DNA of 64,000 bases from Paenibacillaceae bacterium (GCA_900766135.1 CAAFUF010000017.1:34728-98727), one strand, 5' to 3'; counted from the first letter of the stretch, positions 51,150 to 60,062 are shown. Numbers and translations are program-made. The notes: generated by a model from the letters alone, not told the origin.

Positions 51150-52148
51150 ATGGATCAACCATTTCGCGCGTTCCGCGTACATCAGGACGAGTCCGGATTC
51201 CGGTCGGGGGTCGAGCGTCTGGACGTCTCGGTGCTTCCTGATGCCGACGTCACTGTCAAGGTGCATTATTCCAGCGTCAACTATAAAGACGGATTGGCAA
51301 GCATTCCGGAGGGGAAAATCGTCAAAACCTATCCGTTTATCCCCGGCATCGATTTGGCCGGAGAAGTCACGGCCTCCCGCGATGCGCGGCTGCGGCCCGG
51401 GGACCGGGTGCTGTGCACCGGCTACGGCCTAGGCGTCTCGCATGAGGGCGGGTTCGCCGAGGTCGCACGGGTACCGGGCGACTGGCTGGTGGCGCTGCCG
51501 GAGGGTCTCACGTCCCGGGAAGCGATGGCGATCGGGACGGCCGGGTTTACGGCAGCTCTGTCGGTGCGGCGCCTGCTGGACAACGGATTGGCCTCAGGAC
51601 AAGGCCCGGTCCTTGTCCTTGGCGCCACCGGAGGTGTCGGCAGCATGGCCGTGGCGATCCTCAGTCGGCTCGGTTTCGCCGTAACTGCCGTCACCGGGAA
51701 GCCGGAAGTGCGGGAGAAGCTGATAGCGTTTGGCGCCGCCGAAGTCCTTTCCCGGGAGGAAGCGGCTTCAGGGGCCAAAGGCGCACTCGGCAAAGAGCGG
51801 TGGGCCGCGATTGTGGACCCCGTGGGCGGCGCGATGACCGCCGATCTGCTCAAATCGGTACGGTACGGCGGGTCCGTCGCTTTATCGGGATTAACCGGTG
51901 GAGGCGGAATCGAAACCTCCGTGTATCCCTTCATTTTGCGGGGCGTCAATTTGCTGGGGATCGATTCCGTATTTTGTCCGCAGCCGCTGCGCCACCAGCT
52001 CTGGCAACTGCTGGCCGGCGATTGGAAGCCGGAACGGGTATTGACCGAAGGCGTGACCGAGTATGCGCTGGAGCAGTTGCCGGAAGCCTTGAGTACGGTA
52101 CTGGCCGGCAAAGCCGTCGGGCGCCAGGTCATTTCCTTAATCAATTAA
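51150..52148 (+). CDS. AcuI/YhdH-type NADPH oxidoreductase (zinc-free MDR family)
   Basis: 332-residue medium-chain dehydrogenase/reductase of the YhdH/AcuI group, known for NADPH-dependent acryloyl-CoA reduction. Landmarks: SSVNYKDGLA near residue 42, FIPGIDLAGEV, and the NADPH-binding VLGATGGVGSMAV (about 154-166). It lacks catalytic and structural zinc ligands. AAGGAGGAA precedes the ATG. B. subtilis YhfP is a close type. The real substrate here is unknown; a link to propionyl/acryloyl-CoA metabolism is inference. Confidence 0.85.
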   Translation: MDQPFRAFRVHQDESGFRSGVERLDVSVLPDADVTVKVHYSSVNYKDGLASIPEGKIVKTYPFIPGIDLAGEVTASRDARLRPGDRVLCTGYGLGVSHEGGFAEVARVPGDWLVALPEGLTSREAMAIGTAGFTAALSVRRLLDNGLASGQGPVLVLGATGGVGSMAVAILSRLGFAVTAVTGKPEVREKLIAFGAAEVLSREEAASGAKGALGKERWAAIVDPVGGAMTADLLKSVRYGGSVALSGLTGGGGIETSVYPFILRGVNLLGIDSVFCPQPLRHQLWQLLAGDWKPERVLTEGVTEYALEQLPEALSTVLAGKAVGRQVISLIN

Positions 52149-52237
52149 CCCGTATGGTATAAATTGGGCGAGGATGAGACAACCTAACACCATCGGCCGA
52201 AGCTGGCTTACAAGCTTAGGATAAAGGATGGATGTCA

Positions 52238-52777
52238 ATGAGATGGTGGAAGGTTGGATTGGGAATGGCCCTGGCCCTGTCGCTGACAACAGGGTGCGGC
52301 AACCTGCAGCGGGTGGCTAAGGATGAAATGAGCAAATATAACATGCAAAGCTACCGGCAAGGGAACGAACGCCAATTAACGAGCGGTACGACGCTGAACA
52401 CGGCGATGCTGCAAGCCTTAAAGGCGGAATGCGCGCAGCGGGGAATCCGGCTAACCCATGAAACTTATGCCGAAGGGCTCGACGGGAATATTAGCTACAG
52501 TTATTTTATCAACGGGGACGCGCGGCATTTCATTATCGTGCACGTGTTTCCCAGCGAGCAGGATCGAATCCGCGAAATCGAGGAAATCTACGGGACCGGC
52601 GACGGAAAACAAAAGATCGCGACCCGCTCGGCGGCGAGCCAGGCGTCCGTTCTGTCGGCCAAAGGCAACACCGCTTTGGTTTATGCCTCAAGCGCGCAGA
52701 AGGACAGCCAATACCGGGAGGAAATGAAGGCGGTATTTGGCCGGTTATTGGAGCAGATGAAGGATCGTTCGGAGTAA
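52238..52777 (+). CDS. putative lipoprotein, unrecognised
   Basis: 179-residue protein with a lipoprotein signal (hydrophobic residues 6-18, lipobox LTTGC near residue 21), then a charged, mixed alpha/beta domain with no motif known to me. AAGGA lies 9 bases before ATG 52238; the ATG at 52232 is too close. It is preceded by the AcuI-type gene and followed by a bidirectional terminator. Expected to be anchored on the outer face of the cell membrane. Confidence 0.75.
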   Translation: MRWWKVGLGMALALSLTTGCGNLQRVAKDEMSKYNMQSYRQGNERQLTSGTTLNTAMLQALKAECAQRGIRLTHETYAEGLDGNISYSYFINGDARHFIIVHVFPSEQDRIREIEEIYGTGDGKQKIATRSAASQASVLSAKGNTALVYASSAQKDSQYREEMKAVFGRLLEQMKDRSE

Positions 52778-52798
52778 GCTGCAGAAGAGTAATCCACA

Positions 52799-52848
52799 AA
52801 AAAACCAACCGCTCTCTTCGTTCGAGGACTTAGAGCGGTTGGTTTTTG
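52799..52848. terminator. bidirectional terminator between the lipoprotein gene and moaB
   Basis: AAAACCAACCGCTC pairs perfectly with GAGCGGTTGGTTTT, with A and T flanks on both sides. Confidence 0.88.
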
Positions 52849-52851
52849 CGT

Positions 52852-53364
52852 TTATTTCTTGTAGATTTCGCGCATGACATGACGCAGCTCGGGAAGGATG
52901 ATCCTCTCCATCGCCAGCTTGACGGCGCCCTGTGAGCCGGGCATGGAGAAGACCGCCATGTTGCCGATCGTCCCGGCGATCGCGCGGCTAAGGATGGCGG
53001 CAGAGCCGATATCCTCGGTAAAGCTGAGGTAACGGAAAATTTCCCCGAAGCCCGGCATCTCCTTATTGAGCAGGCTGCGCACCGCCTCATATGTGGTATC
53101 CCGCGGCGCAATGCCGGTTCCTCCGCTCAGCAGGACGGCTTCGATATCTCGATCTGAGGCTGCTTCCCGCAGCAACTGGCGAATGCCGTCATAATCGTCT
53201 TTTACGATTGTATAGCGGGCAACATGATACCCGTTGTGCCGAAGCAACTCTTGGATCAGCCGGCCGCTGGTATCGGTCTCTTCCGTTCGCGTATCAGAGA
53301 CGGTGATCACGAGGCAGGATACCTCGTCCGGCGCTTCCATTCGGTGTTCATCGACGGATCTCAT
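52852..53364 (-). CDS. moaB: MoaB/Mog-type molybdenum cofactor protein
   Basis: 170-residue MoaB-fold protein for molybdopterin adenylylation. It has the ITVSDTRTEETDTSG start, the molybdopterin-binding SGGTGIAPRDTTYEA (about 82-96), SFTEDIGSAAILSRA and FSMPGSQGAVKLAM. Start ATG 53364 behind AAAGGAAG. No other molybdenum cofactor gene is in the window. The GTPase gene upstream on the other strand is divergent. Confidence 0.88.
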   Translation of the reverse strand: MRSVDEHRMEAPDEVSCLVITVSDTRTEETDTSGRLIQELLRHNGYHVARYTIVKDDYDGIRQLLREAASDRDIEAVLLSGGTGIAPRDTTYEAVRSLLNKEMPGFGEIFRYLSFTEDIGSAAILSRAIAGTIGNMAVFSMPGSQGAVKLAMERIILPELRHVMREIYKK

Positions 53365-53440
53365 CGCGTTCGCTTCCTTTCTTTGGGTGTTATCTCCATT
53401 GTATCATGTTTGAACGACCGGGGTGATGCGGGAAAAGTGG

Positions 53441-53469
53441 TTGCATGTCCTGTAAGGTTGGTGTAAACT
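53441..53469 (+). promoter_or_regulatory. promoter of the COG0523 GTPase gene
   Basis: TTGCAT (53441-53446), a 17-bp spacer and TAAACT (53464-53469). A small inverted repeat GCAT-TCGT-ATGC follows at 53471-53482. No clear Zur box is visible. Confidence 0.45.
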
Positions 53470-53511
53470 CGCATTCGTATGCATTTTATCGTTTAAATCT
53501 TAGGAGATGAG

Positions 53512-54609
53512 GTGGAAAACGTGGTGACACCCGTTTATATATTGTCCGGATTTTTGGGAAGCGGCAAAACAACGCTGCTTCAACGGCTGATTCGTCACTG
53601 GCGGGAGCAAGGGCTTCGTCCGGCCGTGATCATGAACGAAATCGGGGAAGTGAACCTCGATGGTTTGCTCGTATCCAGCGACGTGCCGATGGCTGAAATG
53701 CTGGGCGGCTGCATCTGCTGCACCATTCGCGGCGACCTGAGCGTGCAGATGGCAGAGCTGATCGAAGGGGAGAAGCCGGACCTGATCGTCATCGAGGCGA
53801 CGGGCGCGGGTAATCCAATGGAAATTTTCGATGCGGTGACCGAGGTGTCGCTTTATCTCAAATTGGATATCAAGCCGATGGTTACGGTCGTCGATGCCGC
53901 CCATCTGGCCGATTTGCACGCGTCGCAGCAAGGAAAAACGTACCGGCTGATGATGGAGCAAATCCGCTGCGGCTCCGTGCTGATCCTGAATAAAATCGAC
54001 TTGCTCGAATCCGCTCTTCAGCAGGAAGTGGCGGAGTTTCTACGCCGCACGAACCCTTACGCGCGGATCATCCCGGCGGTGAAATGCGATGTGGATGTAA
54101 CGGTTCTATGGAAGACGACAGAGGAGCAAGCCAACGCCGACCCTAAAGTTCAACGCGGTTCAGCGTACAAAGAGCTAAACAGTGAGGCGGCTCATGCGAA
54201 AGATCACGGCGCTAACGATCATCGGCATGATCATGATCATCATCAACATGATCATCATCAACATGATCATCGTCATGATCACAACCATGATCATGATCAT
54301 GTTCATCCCCATGCATTGCATGAGCATGTCACCGTGTACACGCACTATTTTGGCGGGCCGGTGGACAGCCGGGATTTCGAGCGTTTTATCGCCGAATTGC
54401 CCCGGGAAGTCTATCGCGGCAAAGGCGTTTTGCGGTTTGCCGATACGGCCAGCCGTTTCTTGTTCCAATATGCGTACCGGGAAGCCGATTACCTGAAAAT
54501 TACGCCGCAGGGAGACGTACCTGACGTGGCCGTGTTTATCGGCGAGCATTTCGACAAACATGAAATCGCTCAGCGGCTTAACGCATTGGAGCGTCAACAA
54601 CCGATGTAG
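53512..54609 (+). CDS. COG0523 (CobW/ZagA-type) metallochaperone GTPase with a His-rich loop
   Basis: 365-residue G3E GTPase. Walker A is GFLGSGKTT (about 13-21), the metal-binding CxCC is in GGCICCTIRGDL (about 67-70), and LNKIDLL gives base specificity. Between the GTPase and CobW_C domains is a stretch of about 40 residues (roughly 228-268) dominated by His, Asp and Gln, in DNA a run of imperfect CATGAT-type units. Such proteins deliver zinc or cobalt to client enzymes. The GTG start at 53512 and GTG 53521 are both possible. The metal and client are unknown. Confidence 0.87.
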   Translation: MENVVTPVYILSGFLGSGKTTLLQRLIRHWREQGLRPAVIMNEIGEVNLDGLLVSSDVPMAEMLGGCICCTIRGDLSVQMAELIEGEKPDLIVIEATGAGNPMEIFDAVTEVSLYLKLDIKPMVTVVDAAHLADLHASQQGKTYRLMMEQIRCGSVLILNKIDLLESALQQEVAEFLRRTNPYARIIPAVKCDVDVTVLWKTTEEQANADPKVQRGSAYKELNSEAAHAKDHGANDHRHDHDHHQHDHHQHDHRHDHNHDHDHVHPHALHEHVTVYTHYFGGPVDSRDFERFIAELPREVYRGKGVLRFADTASRFLFQYAYREADYLKITPQGDVPDVAVFIGEHFDKHEIAQRLNALERQQPM

Positions 54610-54672
54610 CCCCTCATAGGGTGCAACCTTTGGAGCGGACGGGCCGTCTAGGAGGGCAGAGGTGAGGATAAA

Positions 54673-55569
54673 ATGAAAATGAAAACAACAACCGGCCGCA
54701 AGATGAAACTGGCCGCAACTCTGCTGATGGTCGGCTCGCTGCTCCTGGCTACTTCCGTATCTGCCTTCAGCGATGTTCAAGGACAGGACGCGGGCATGAC
54801 CGAAGCTTTGCAGAAGAAAGGGATCCTGCAAGGGATCACGAAGGACAAGTTCGTCCCGCTTGGCAAGCTGACCGGCGCGCAAGGCGTACATATGATCGTC
54901 AAAGCGCTTGAATTGAAAGCGAAAACTGGCGGCTCGCCGCAATCTTCCGGCGGCCCAACCGAATGGTATGCGTCCTCGCTGCAAATTGCCTCAGACAACG
55001 GCATGAAACTGCCGAAGGATTTCGCGCCGAATGCCGAAATGACGCGGGAAGCGTTCGCCGACCTTCTGATGCAAGCGGTCAACGTCACGGGGAACTATCC
55101 GACGATTAAGATGTATATCGAGGTCGCTGACGCCGATCAAATGAATCCGGATTATGCCAACAGCATCCAGACCTTGCTGCTAATGAAAATCGCCAGTTTG
55201 GATGAGCAGGGTAAATTTGATCCGAAGCAGGCGATTTCGCGAATCGACGCGGCACGTCTCGTCTACAACGCTGCCGAATTCGTAAACAAACATAAGGAAG
55301 CCGAACAAGAAATGAAGGATAAAGTAAGCTTTCAAGTCGAAAAGGTAAGCGACCCAATCAACAAAGTCATTCTGACCCGGGCGGAGCAGCCCAATCCGGG
55401 TTACGGTATACGCGTTGCGAAGATCGAGTTTTCCGGTAACACGGCAACCGTCTTTTACGAGCTCTTGTCCCCTGATCCGAATCAAGGGTATATCCAGGTG
55501 ATCACCGATACGAAGGCGGAAACGTTTGTCTCCAACGCGTATCAGGTCGTTATCAAGCGTTTGCCTTAA
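54673..55569 (+). CDS. secreted SLH-like protein with a PrcB-like C-terminal domain
   Basis: 298-residue exported protein with a signal peptide (basic start, hydrophobic 14-30, cleavage near SVSAFS). The body has degenerate S-layer-homology-like repeats (GILQGITKDKFVPLGKLTGAQGVHM; MTREAFADLLMQA; AISRIDAARLVYNAAEF). The last ~75 residues contain ILTRAEQPNPGYGIRVAKI, which resembles the PrcB-type domain of surface protease complexes. GGAGGG precedes the ATG region. The role is probably in the envelope; both domain calls are by eye. Confidence 0.7.
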   Translation: MKMKTTTGRKMKLAATLLMVGSLLLATSVSAFSDVQGQDAGMTEALQKKGILQGITKDKFVPLGKLTGAQGVHMIVKALELKAKTGGSPQSSGGPTEWYASSLQIASDNGMKLPKDFAPNAEMTREAFADLLMQAVNVTGNYPTIKMYIEVADADQMNPDYANSIQTLLLMKIASLDEQGKFDPKQAISRIDAARLVYNAAEFVNKHKEAEQEMKDKVSFQVEKVSDPINKVILTRAEQPNPGYGIRVAKIEFSGNTATVFYELLSPDPNQGYIQVITDTKAETFVSNAYQVVIKRLP

Positions 55570-55574
55570 CGAAT

Positions 55575-55613
55575 AAAACAACCGTTCCTGACTTATAGGA
55601 ACGGTTGTTTTTG
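55575..55613. terminator. bidirectional terminator between the SLH-like gene and bmrD
   Basis: AACAACCGTTCCT pairs perfectly with AGGAACGGTTGTT around a 6-base loop, with A- and T-rich flanks. Confidence 0.88.
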
Positions 55614-55626
55614 TGTTATCGTGCGA

Positions 55627-57699
55627 TTAACTTGGATTCGCCACCGGCGTGATGGCGGGTCCGGCGCCGGGTGCGGCCGGAACTTCGGCGGCACCCAGCT
55701 GCAGCCGGTACATCTGGTAATATCGGCCGCCCAGCGCGAGCAGCTCTTCATGCGTGCCGCGTTCGACGATTTCGCCGCGGTGCAGGACGAGGATCTGATC
55801 GGCGCTGCGGATCGTAGACAGCCGGTGGGCGATGATGAATGTCGTCCGGCCGCGTTTCAGCACCTCCAGCGCGGATTGAATCAGCGCTTCGGTTTCGGTA
55901 TCGATGTTGGCAGTGGCCTCATCGAGGATGAGGATCGCCGGATCAAAGGCGAGGGCCCGCGCGAAGGAAATCAGCTGACGTTCGCCGGCGGATAACGTGC
56001 TGCCCTTTTCCACGACCGGTTCGTCCATGCCTTTGGGCAAGTGGGCCAAAATCCGGTCCGCACCAACGTCGATCAGCGCTTTCTCCGCCGTCTCGCGGGA
56101 GATGCGTTCATCACCCAGCGTGACGTTCGACAGGATCGTCCCGGTGAACAGGTACGGATCCTGAAGCACGATCCCCATATGATGGCGGATCCACTGTTTC
56201 GGCAGCTCCGTTACCGGCTGGCCGTCGATCGTGATCGTGCCTTTCTGCGGATCGTAAAACCGGAACAGCAGGTTGATGATCGAGCTTTTGCCGGAGCCCG
56301 TGTGTCCGACCAGCGCGACCGTTTGGCCTTGCTTCGCCTCGAAGGAGATATTTTTCAGCACGTAATCTTTCTTGTAGGCGAACGAGACGTCCTTAAATTC
56401 TACATTCCCTTTGTAGCGCGGCATCGAACCGTCAACGACGTCCTCGCCCGGTTCGTCCATGAGCGCGAACACCCGGCCGGCGGATACCATCGAGGAATCG
56501 AGCGCTGCGAGTTGGTTGACCATCCCGGTGATTGGCTGGAACAACCGCCCAAGCACATCGACGAAAGCGTACAGCACGCCAAGCGAAATCACGCTGGTGC
56601 CGTCCAACTGCGCCGAGCCGAAATACCAAAGCACGGTGGCAAACGCCAGATTGCGGATCACATTGACCAGATTGTGCGAAGTGAATGCGTTCAGGTTCAG
56701 CATTTTGTTCTGGTGCTTCATGTAATCGTTGTTCAGGTTCTCGAATTCTTCCTTGGTTTGCGACTCGCGGCGGAAAATCCGGATGATCGACATCCCCTGG
56801 ATCGATTCGTTGATGATGGCGTTAATCTCGCTTAACCGCGAGCGGATGATCGTGTTGTATTTCGTAGCGAACTTGCGGTAGAGCACGACCCACAGGTAAA
56901 TGATCGGGACGACGAACAGGCAGATGACCCCGAGTCGCACGTCCAGGATAAACAAAGCGACATAGACGCCCAGCATGTTGATGATGCCGGAGAAGAAGTT
57001 CGCCAGCACGGCGATAAACAGTTCCTTCACCGCCTCCGTGTCGTTGGTGACGCGGGAGACGACTTTCCCGGCCGGCAGATTATCGAAAAAATGCACCGGC
57101 AGCCGCTGAATATGGGCGTAAACGTCCATGCGCAGCTTGCGGATGACCTGGTTGGCCGAAGACTGAAGCCAGTACGTTTTGCCGAATTCCATCACGATGG
57201 ACACGGCCAGGAACACGAGATACCAGACGATCAGCGACATAATGCCAGGAACTTCGGGTTTGTAAAAAGCGAACAGCTCCGCTGCGCCGAGTTTCTGTGC
57301 CGGATATTCGCGGATTTCGCCGTCCTTTGCGGTGAGGGTCAGGACGCCGTCTGCGAAGCTGCGGTCGCCGGACACGTCCGGGACGGCCGCATCCGCGAAT
57401 ACGAAGCTTTTGCCGACTTGCAGCACGCGGACTTCGGCGCCTTTGGTTTCGCCTTCGGCGAACCGGTCGCCTCGCTTAAAGGTGCGTCCGTCGTAGTCGA
57501 CGGTCGTTTTATCTTTAACTGTGGTTTCATAAAACGGCTGCTCGATCGCCAGCATATGATCGTCGATCATCGAGCGGGCGATAAACGGGCCGGCCAGCTC
57601 GGCCGCCACGCCGATCGCCAGCATGACGAGCGCGAGGATAAACGTTTTTTTCGCCGTTAAGGCGTATTTGAAAAGTGCTTTTCCCGTATGGGTGTGCAT
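55627..57699 (-). CDS. bmrD: heterodimeric ABC multidrug exporter, BmrD (YheH)-like half
   Basis: 690-residue half-exporter: six membrane helices and a C-terminal ATPase. A ~95-residue segment between helices 1 and 2 (about 50-150) predicts an extracellular domain, the distinguishing feature of YheH/BmrD. Walker A is GHTGSGKSS, Q-loop VLQDPYLF, signature LSAGERQLISFARAL, Walker B ILILDEATANID and the H-loop AHRLSTI. The D-type ATP site residues are complete here. It starts 4 bases after the bmrC stop with GGGGAGGTG inside the bmrC end. An Ala/Pro-rich C-terminal tail is extra. Confidence 0.88.
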   Translation of the reverse strand: MHTHTGKALFKYALTAKKTFILALVMLAIGVAAELAGPFIARSMIDDHMLAIEQPFYETTVKDKTTVDYDGRTFKRGDRFAEGETKGAEVRVLQVGKSFVFADAAVPDVSGDRSFADGVLTLTAKDGEIREYPAQKLGAAELFAFYKPEVPGIMSLIVWYLVFLAVSIVMEFGKTYWLQSSANQVIRKLRMDVYAHIQRLPVHFFDNLPAGKVVSRVTNDTEAVKELFIAVLANFFSGIINMLGVYVALFILDVRLGVICLFVVPIIYLWVVLYRKFATKYNTIIRSRLSEINAIINESIQGMSIIRIFRRESQTKEEFENLNNDYMKHQNKMLNLNAFTSHNLVNVIRNLAFATVLWYFGSAQLDGTSVISLGVLYAFVDVLGRLFQPITGMVNQLAALDSSMVSAGRVFALMDEPGEDVVDGSMPRYKGNVEFKDVSFAYKKDYVLKNISFEAKQGQTVALVGHTGSGKSSIINLLFRFYDPQKGTITIDGQPVTELPKQWIRHHMGIVLQDPYLFTGTILSNVTLGDERISRETAEKALIDVGADRILAHLPKGMDEPVVEKGSTLSAGERQLISFARALAFDPAILILDEATANIDTETEALIQSALEVLKRGRTTFIIAHRLSTIRSADQILVLHRGEIVERGTHEELLALGGRYYQMYRLQLGAAEVPAAPGAGPAITPVANPS

Positions 57700-57703
57700 C
57701 GTA

Positions 57704-59461
57704 TTAAGACACCTCCCCGTCAGTCAGGTTCGATTCCACCTGCTGACGTTCATATTGTTCACGGTACCAGCCGCCGAGCTGCAGCAGCGTTTCATGGGTA
57801 CCTTCTTCGATGATCTTGCCTTTCTCCAGCACGACGATCCAATCCGCATGTTCAATGGCGGACAGGCGATGCGTGGAGATCAGCGTGGTTTTGCCGGAGC
57901 GCTGGCTGCGGATGTTTTCGATGATCCGTGCCTCGGTTCGGGCATCGACGGCAGACAAAGCGTCGTCGAGAATCAAAAGTTCCGGGTCGGCGATAAACGC
58001 CCGGGCCAGGGAGACCCGTTGCTTCTGTCCGCCGGAAAGGGCGACGCCTTTCTCGCCGACAAGCGTATCCAGGCCGTCGGACAACGTGCCGAGATCCTGG
58101 TCGAAGGCCGCCGTGCGGATTGCCTCCAGAATTTTCTCATCGGACGCGCCGGGGAAGCCGAACTGAATGTTTTGCCGCACCGTCTTGGAGAACAGAATTT
58201 GCTCTTGCGGCACATATCCGATCCAGCCGTGCAATCGGTCCAGGGCAATTTGCTGAATCGGCACGCCCGAGATGGTCAGCTCGCCGCTGCCAACCGGATA
58301 TTCGTGCAGCAGCTGTTTCAGCAGGGTCGATTTGCCGCTGCCGGTGCGGCCGACAATTCCCAGCGTTTCGCCGCGTTTAATCGTCAAGTCGATATGCTCG
58401 AGATTATGGATGGTCGAAGTCGGATAGCGGAAGGTAACGTCCTTGAACTCGATGGTCTCCGGCGTTTCGACCGGGGTCGGGTTTGGAACGTCTTCGACGT
58501 CCGGCTTCACGTTTAACGTTTCGTTCACGCGGTCCAGCGAAGCGCCGCCGCGCTGCATGACGTTGATGAGTTCGCCGATCGCGAACATCGGCCAAATCAT
58601 CATCCCCAGGTACATGTTGAAGGATACGAGATCGCCCAGGGTCAATTCATTATGAAAGACGAGATAAATGCCGTACGTGAGCCCAATCGCATAGCTAAGC
58701 CCGACGCAGAGGCGGATCGTCGGCTCGAAATAAGCGTCGACTTTGGCAACCGCCAGATTCTTCTTATAGACATCTTCCGTAATATCCGCAAAACGCTGTT
58801 CGTCATGGCGTTCTTGTACATAAGCGCGAATGACGCGGACGCCGGCTACCGACTCCAGCACCTGGTCGTTCATATCCCCGAAGGCATCCTGCGCCAGCGT
58901 GTAGCGCTCGTGAATGATTTTTCCGTAAATTTTCATCGCCAGGGCGATGAAAGGGAGCGGGATGATCGCAGCCAACGTCAGCTTCCAGCTGATCAGCGTG
59001 CTCATCGCCACGAAGATTACCGTGAGGTACGCCGTCGAGTCGGTCAGCGTGAGCATGCCGAAGCCGACGGTCGTGGCGACCGAACGTAAGTCGTTTGTCG
59101 CCCGGGCCATCAAGTCGCCGGTGCGGCTCCGCTCGAAGAACGGCGGCGTCATCCGCAACAGATGGCTCATGAACCGAGTTCGCAGCAGCCGCTCGACGAG
59201 GTTCGAACCCCCGAACAGAGAATGCATCCATATGTACGTAATGAGGTAGATGAAGATCAATACGCCGATAATGAGCAAAATATATTGAGTTAACGAAGCC
59301 CAAGTGACCGTGCCGGCCACGATTTCATCGATCGCGCTGCCCAGCAGCCGCGGGGGCGCCAGTTCCACGACGCCCACCAGAATGAGCAGGAACAAGCCGA
59401 TGATATAACGCCTTTTTTCGCGTTTGAAAAACCAGCCCAAATTTTTTAATACCGAAAACAT
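57704..59461 (-). CDS. bmrC: heterodimeric ABC multidrug exporter, BmrC (YheI)-like half
   Basis: 585-residue half-exporter, the same length as B. subtilis YheI/BmrC: six membrane helices (about 1-310) and an ATPase domain with Walker A GRTGSGKST, Q-loop YVPQEQILF, signature LSGGQKQRVSLARAF, Walker B LLILDDALSAVD and H-loop. The Walker B is followed by Asp where BmrD has the catalytic Glu, as in asymmetric exporters with one degenerate ATP site. AAAGGAGG lies 10 bases before the ATG. It is preceded by a leader peptide and an attenuator-type terminator. Confidence 0.88.
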   Translation of the reverse strand: MFSVLKNLGWFFKREKRRYIIGLFLLILVGVVELAPPRLLGSAIDEIVAGTVTWASLTQYILLIIGVLIFIYLITYIWMHSLFGGSNLVERLLRTRFMSHLLRMTPPFFERSRTGDLMARATNDLRSVATTVGFGMLTLTDSTAYLTVIFVAMSTLISWKLTLAAIIPLPFIALAMKIYGKIIHERYTLAQDAFGDMNDQVLESVAGVRVIRAYVQERHDEQRFADITEDVYKKNLAVAKVDAYFEPTIRLCVGLSYAIGLTYGIYLVFHNELTLGDLVSFNMYLGMMIWPMFAIGELINVMQRGGASLDRVNETLNVKPDVEDVPNPTPVETPETIEFKDVTFRYPTSTIHNLEHIDLTIKRGETLGIVGRTGSGKSTLLKQLLHEYPVGSGELTISGVPIQQIALDRLHGWIGYVPQEQILFSKTVRQNIQFGFPGASDEKILEAIRTAAFDQDLGTLSDGLDTLVGEKGVALSGGQKQRVSLARAFIADPELLILDDALSAVDARTEARIIENIRSQRSGKTTLISTHRLSAIEHADWIVVLEKGKIIEEGTHETLLQLGGWYREQYERQQVESNLTDGEVS

Positions 59462-59542
59462 GATGGGGTTTCCTCCTTTGAATTCCCGATTGCCTAACCT
59501 GCCGGAAAACCTCTACAAGTGTCCTAAACCTGCCAAAAACCG

Positions 59543-59577
59543 CAAAAAAGGCATATCGTCCGAAAACGATATGCCTT
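59543..59577 (-). terminator. intrinsic terminator (attenuator) before bmrCD
   Basis: On the minus strand AAGGCATATCGT pairs perfectly with ACGATATGCCTT (12 bp, loop of six), followed by a T-run, all within the leader 80 bases before the bmrC start. Upstream bases 59633-59640 contain CGATAT, which could instead pair with ATATCG in the terminator's left arm. Confidence 0.88.
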
Positions 59578-59594
59578 AAAACCATAACATATGT

Positions 59595-59627
59595 CGCGTT
59601 CGTTGCTTAAAGCAAGCAACCTCCGCG
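59595..59627 (-). promoter_or_regulatory. second leader hairpin before bmrCD
   Basis: GTTGCTT / AAGCAAC with a 5-base loop, extended outside by CGCG / CGCG. It lies between the leader peptide stop and the terminator and could be a competing structure. Confidence 0.6.
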
Positions 59628-59680
59628 TTTATGATATCGCTTATACCCTTTAAAAGCTAAGGGGCGGTCAGCGCATAGAT

Positions 59681-59770
59681 TCATCCAAGCCTGCAGGGGG
59701 TTGCTCCGGTATTTAATTGTTCGATGTGATGCGCATCGCGATACGCAGGCATAAATTCAATTTTCAACAC
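59681..59770 (-). CDS. 29-residue leader peptide upstream of bmrCD (BmrB-like position)
   Basis: Starts at GTG 59770, 8 bases after AAAGGGTG, and ends at TGA 59681. The peptide begins MLKIEFMPAYRDAHH. It lies about 50 bases downstream of a good promoter and 104 bases before the terminator hairpin. B. subtilis bmrCD is preceded by bmrB, a small leader gene whose translation controls a terminator when ribosomes stall on antibiotics; this gene occupies the same position. I cannot tell whether the peptide sequence itself is related to BmrB. TTG 59767 is an alternative start. Confidence 0.65.
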   Translation of the reverse strand: MLKIEFMPAYRDAHHIEQLNTGATPCRLG

Positions 59771-59826
59771 CGTGCTCACCCTTTCTCATTTGGTAATTAC
59801 TTGAAAAGCGATCTCGTATGTTCCCG

Positions 59827-59856
59827 ATTTTAGCACCGCCTCGAAGAAGATGTCAA
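59827..59856 (-). promoter_or_regulatory. sigma-A promoter of the bmrCD leader
   Basis: Perfect TTGACA, an 18-bp spacer and TAAAAT on the minus strand; predicted start near 59820. Confidence 0.75.
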
Positions 59857-59910
59857 ACGTTATTTTTTTCAGTAACTATCTAATCGCCTCTTATCGCATC
59901 GAACAAAGGT

Positions 59911-59939
59911 TTGGCTTTTGGGCCGGTTTCGTCTACAAT
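59911..59939 (+). promoter_or_regulatory. sigma-A promoter of the HesB-like gene
   Basis: TTGGCT (59911-59916), a 17-bp spacer and TACAAT (59934-59939). Confidence 0.55.
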
Positions 59940-60062
59940 AAAACTAAAAAGTTTGTGCGTAGCGGAACGGAAAGTCCTGATTTGTCCCTTTCCCGGCGGA
60001 CAAATAACGTCTCTGCGTTCCGTTAGCTTAAGTTTCGGGTATGAAGAGGAGGGGAATCTATC

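Noticed and set aside
53441..53511. Zur-controlled promoter for the His-rich GTPase
   Set aside because: I looked for a TCGTAAT-type palindrome and found none; only a short GCAT-N4-ATGC repeat is present.
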